Virus record (IMG/VR): IMGVR_UViG_3300033148_002176
Coordinates: 1 to 31,610 of that record
Length of the DNA: 31,610 nucleotides
DNA from: a virus
Reading direction: 5' to 3' (one strand)
In this document: positions 31,017-31,610 of the stretch, one piece after another
Numbering within the stretch: position 1 is the stretch's first letter
Layout: each line of letters starts with the position of its first letter
Notes under the pieces: generated by a model
Told to the model about the DNA's origin: nothing
The model's input: the letters and a program-made list of their open reading frames with translations, nothing else
The model's database searches: none
Made by a program: the position numbers and the translations under genes

Positions 31017-31610
31017 ATGACTACAGCACGTTACGACGTAAACAACGCTAACACCAACCGCCACGTTACATTTAATGTACAGGCTAGCGGTGGTGTACTC
31101 GATAACACATTCCTCGCACTGAAAGGTCCGGCGAATACATATCCTCACTACAATCAAATCGCAGGCGTTCCTACTGTTGAACAGGAATTGGCTCAGCTTC
31201 GTCTGAACCTTGCTGCTCGCGCTTTGACCGCTTACGCAATCACAGTTTCATTACTGGTTGACGACGCCGCTGGTATTGGTGGTCGCTTTAAGTGGACTGC
31301 TGAGCAAGACCAAATGGGTGCATTCTTTAACCAAGCTCTTCCGCCATTGGGTGCTACCCCGGGTGTTGACGAGTCGTGGCCTGTACAGGGTAACACTGCT
31401 GACAAGCATCACGTAGAAGACATCGTTGATCGTCTCGGTACTGGTGGTATGACTACTATCAAGACCAAGCCGGGTCTTCAGAGCCTTCTGGACTCTCTGT
31501 CTACCGTTTCTTACGACGGCGGCACGACTGGTCCTTTCGGTGCTCTTTCCATCACTGGTACTATCACTCTTCCTGACGGTCGCGTGGTAACAACTGGTGC
31601 TGCTGCACCG
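31017..31610 (+). CDS. Probable virion protein, N-terminal 198 aa (runs off the window)
   Basis: The ATG at 31017 follows TTGGAGAA, a good ribosome binding site, and a late promoter element. The frame is open to the last base, so the gene is truncated by the window. The visible 198 residues begin MTTARYDVNNANTNRHVTF and have a beta-type start, a helical stretch with VEQELAQLRLNLAARAL, and a Gly/Thr/Leu-rich region near the end with FGALSITGTITLPDG. Codons are of the highly expressed type seen in the structural genes. The family is not recognised; a virion role is inferred from promoter and composition. It does not share the N-terminal domain of the 23552/24309 pair. Confidence 0.85.
   Translation, partial: MTTARYDVNNANTNRHVTFNVQASGGVLDNTFLALKGPANTYPHYNQIAGVPTVEQELAQLRLNLAARALTAYAITVSLLVDDAAGIGGRFKWTAEQDQMGAFFNQALPPLGATPGVDESWPVQGNTADKHHVEDIVDRLGTGGMTTIKTKPGLQSLLDSLSTVSYDGGTTGPFGALSITGTITLPDGRVVTTGAAAP

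Overview
The window is part of the genome of a tailed, contractile-tail phage of the T4 superfamily, most likely a distant T4-like myovirus. The evidence is a set of T4-type genes recognisable from protein motifs: tail tube (gp19), head-completion nuclease (gp4), both terminase subunits (gp16/gp17), ssDNA-binding protein (gp32), UvsX, UvsY, UvsW, primase (gp61) and replicative helicase (gp41). A phage copy of ribosomal protein bS21, a condensed DnaE-like protein, a sulfotransferase and repeat-built tail fibres are accessory genes of the kind seen in marine and environmental T4-like phages. The host cannot be named from the sequence; a Gram-negative host is likely because the lysis enzyme is SleB-like with a Sec-type N-terminus. 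No rRNA, tRNA or CRISPR array was seen.

Layout. 1-8139 (+) is mainly a late virion-assembly block: a partial gene, an unknown protein, a histidine phosphatase, the tail tube, a second tube/baseplate-like protein, gp4, gp16-like, an unknown, and gp17. A bS21 gene on the minus strand is inserted in it. 8203-16649 (+) is a tightly packed replication and recombination block: dUTPase, gp32, uvsX, uvsY, an HD phosphohydrolase, uvsW, an unknown, a WYL-like protein, a probable clamp-loader small subunit, a zinc-finger protein and the DnaE-like protein. 22170-16646 (-) is a late tail-fibre operon of five genes. 22218-23485 (+) pairs a gamma-glutamylcyclotransferase-like protein with a SleB-type lysin. 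23552-25724 (+) holds two paralogous probable virion proteins. 25763-30440 (+) is an early block: a 2H phosphoesterase resembling the anti-CBASS protein Acb1, primase, helicase, two unknowns and a sulfotransferase. A GIY-YIG endonuclease gene with a broken C-terminus (-) and the start of another probable virion gene (+) close the window.

Regulation can be read in part from the sequence. A TAAATA element lies 20-70 bases before nearly every transcription unit that starts with a virion gene, on both strands, and is the likely gp55-type late promoter. By contrast, three non-structural genes (the cyclotransferase, the Acb1-like gene and primase) are preceded by TTGACA/TTGATT elements with a -10 box ending only 6-7 bases before the ATG. 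This predicts leaderless early mRNAs. The dUTPase and Acb1-like promoters carry perfect inverted repeats that could be operators.

The most interesting points are the Acb1-like gene with its compact promoter/palindrome cassette, the recurring leaderless-promoter design, the stand-alone mini-DnaE with all three palm aspartates, phage bS21, and the GIY-YIG gene whose DNA-binding tail is intact but out of frame.
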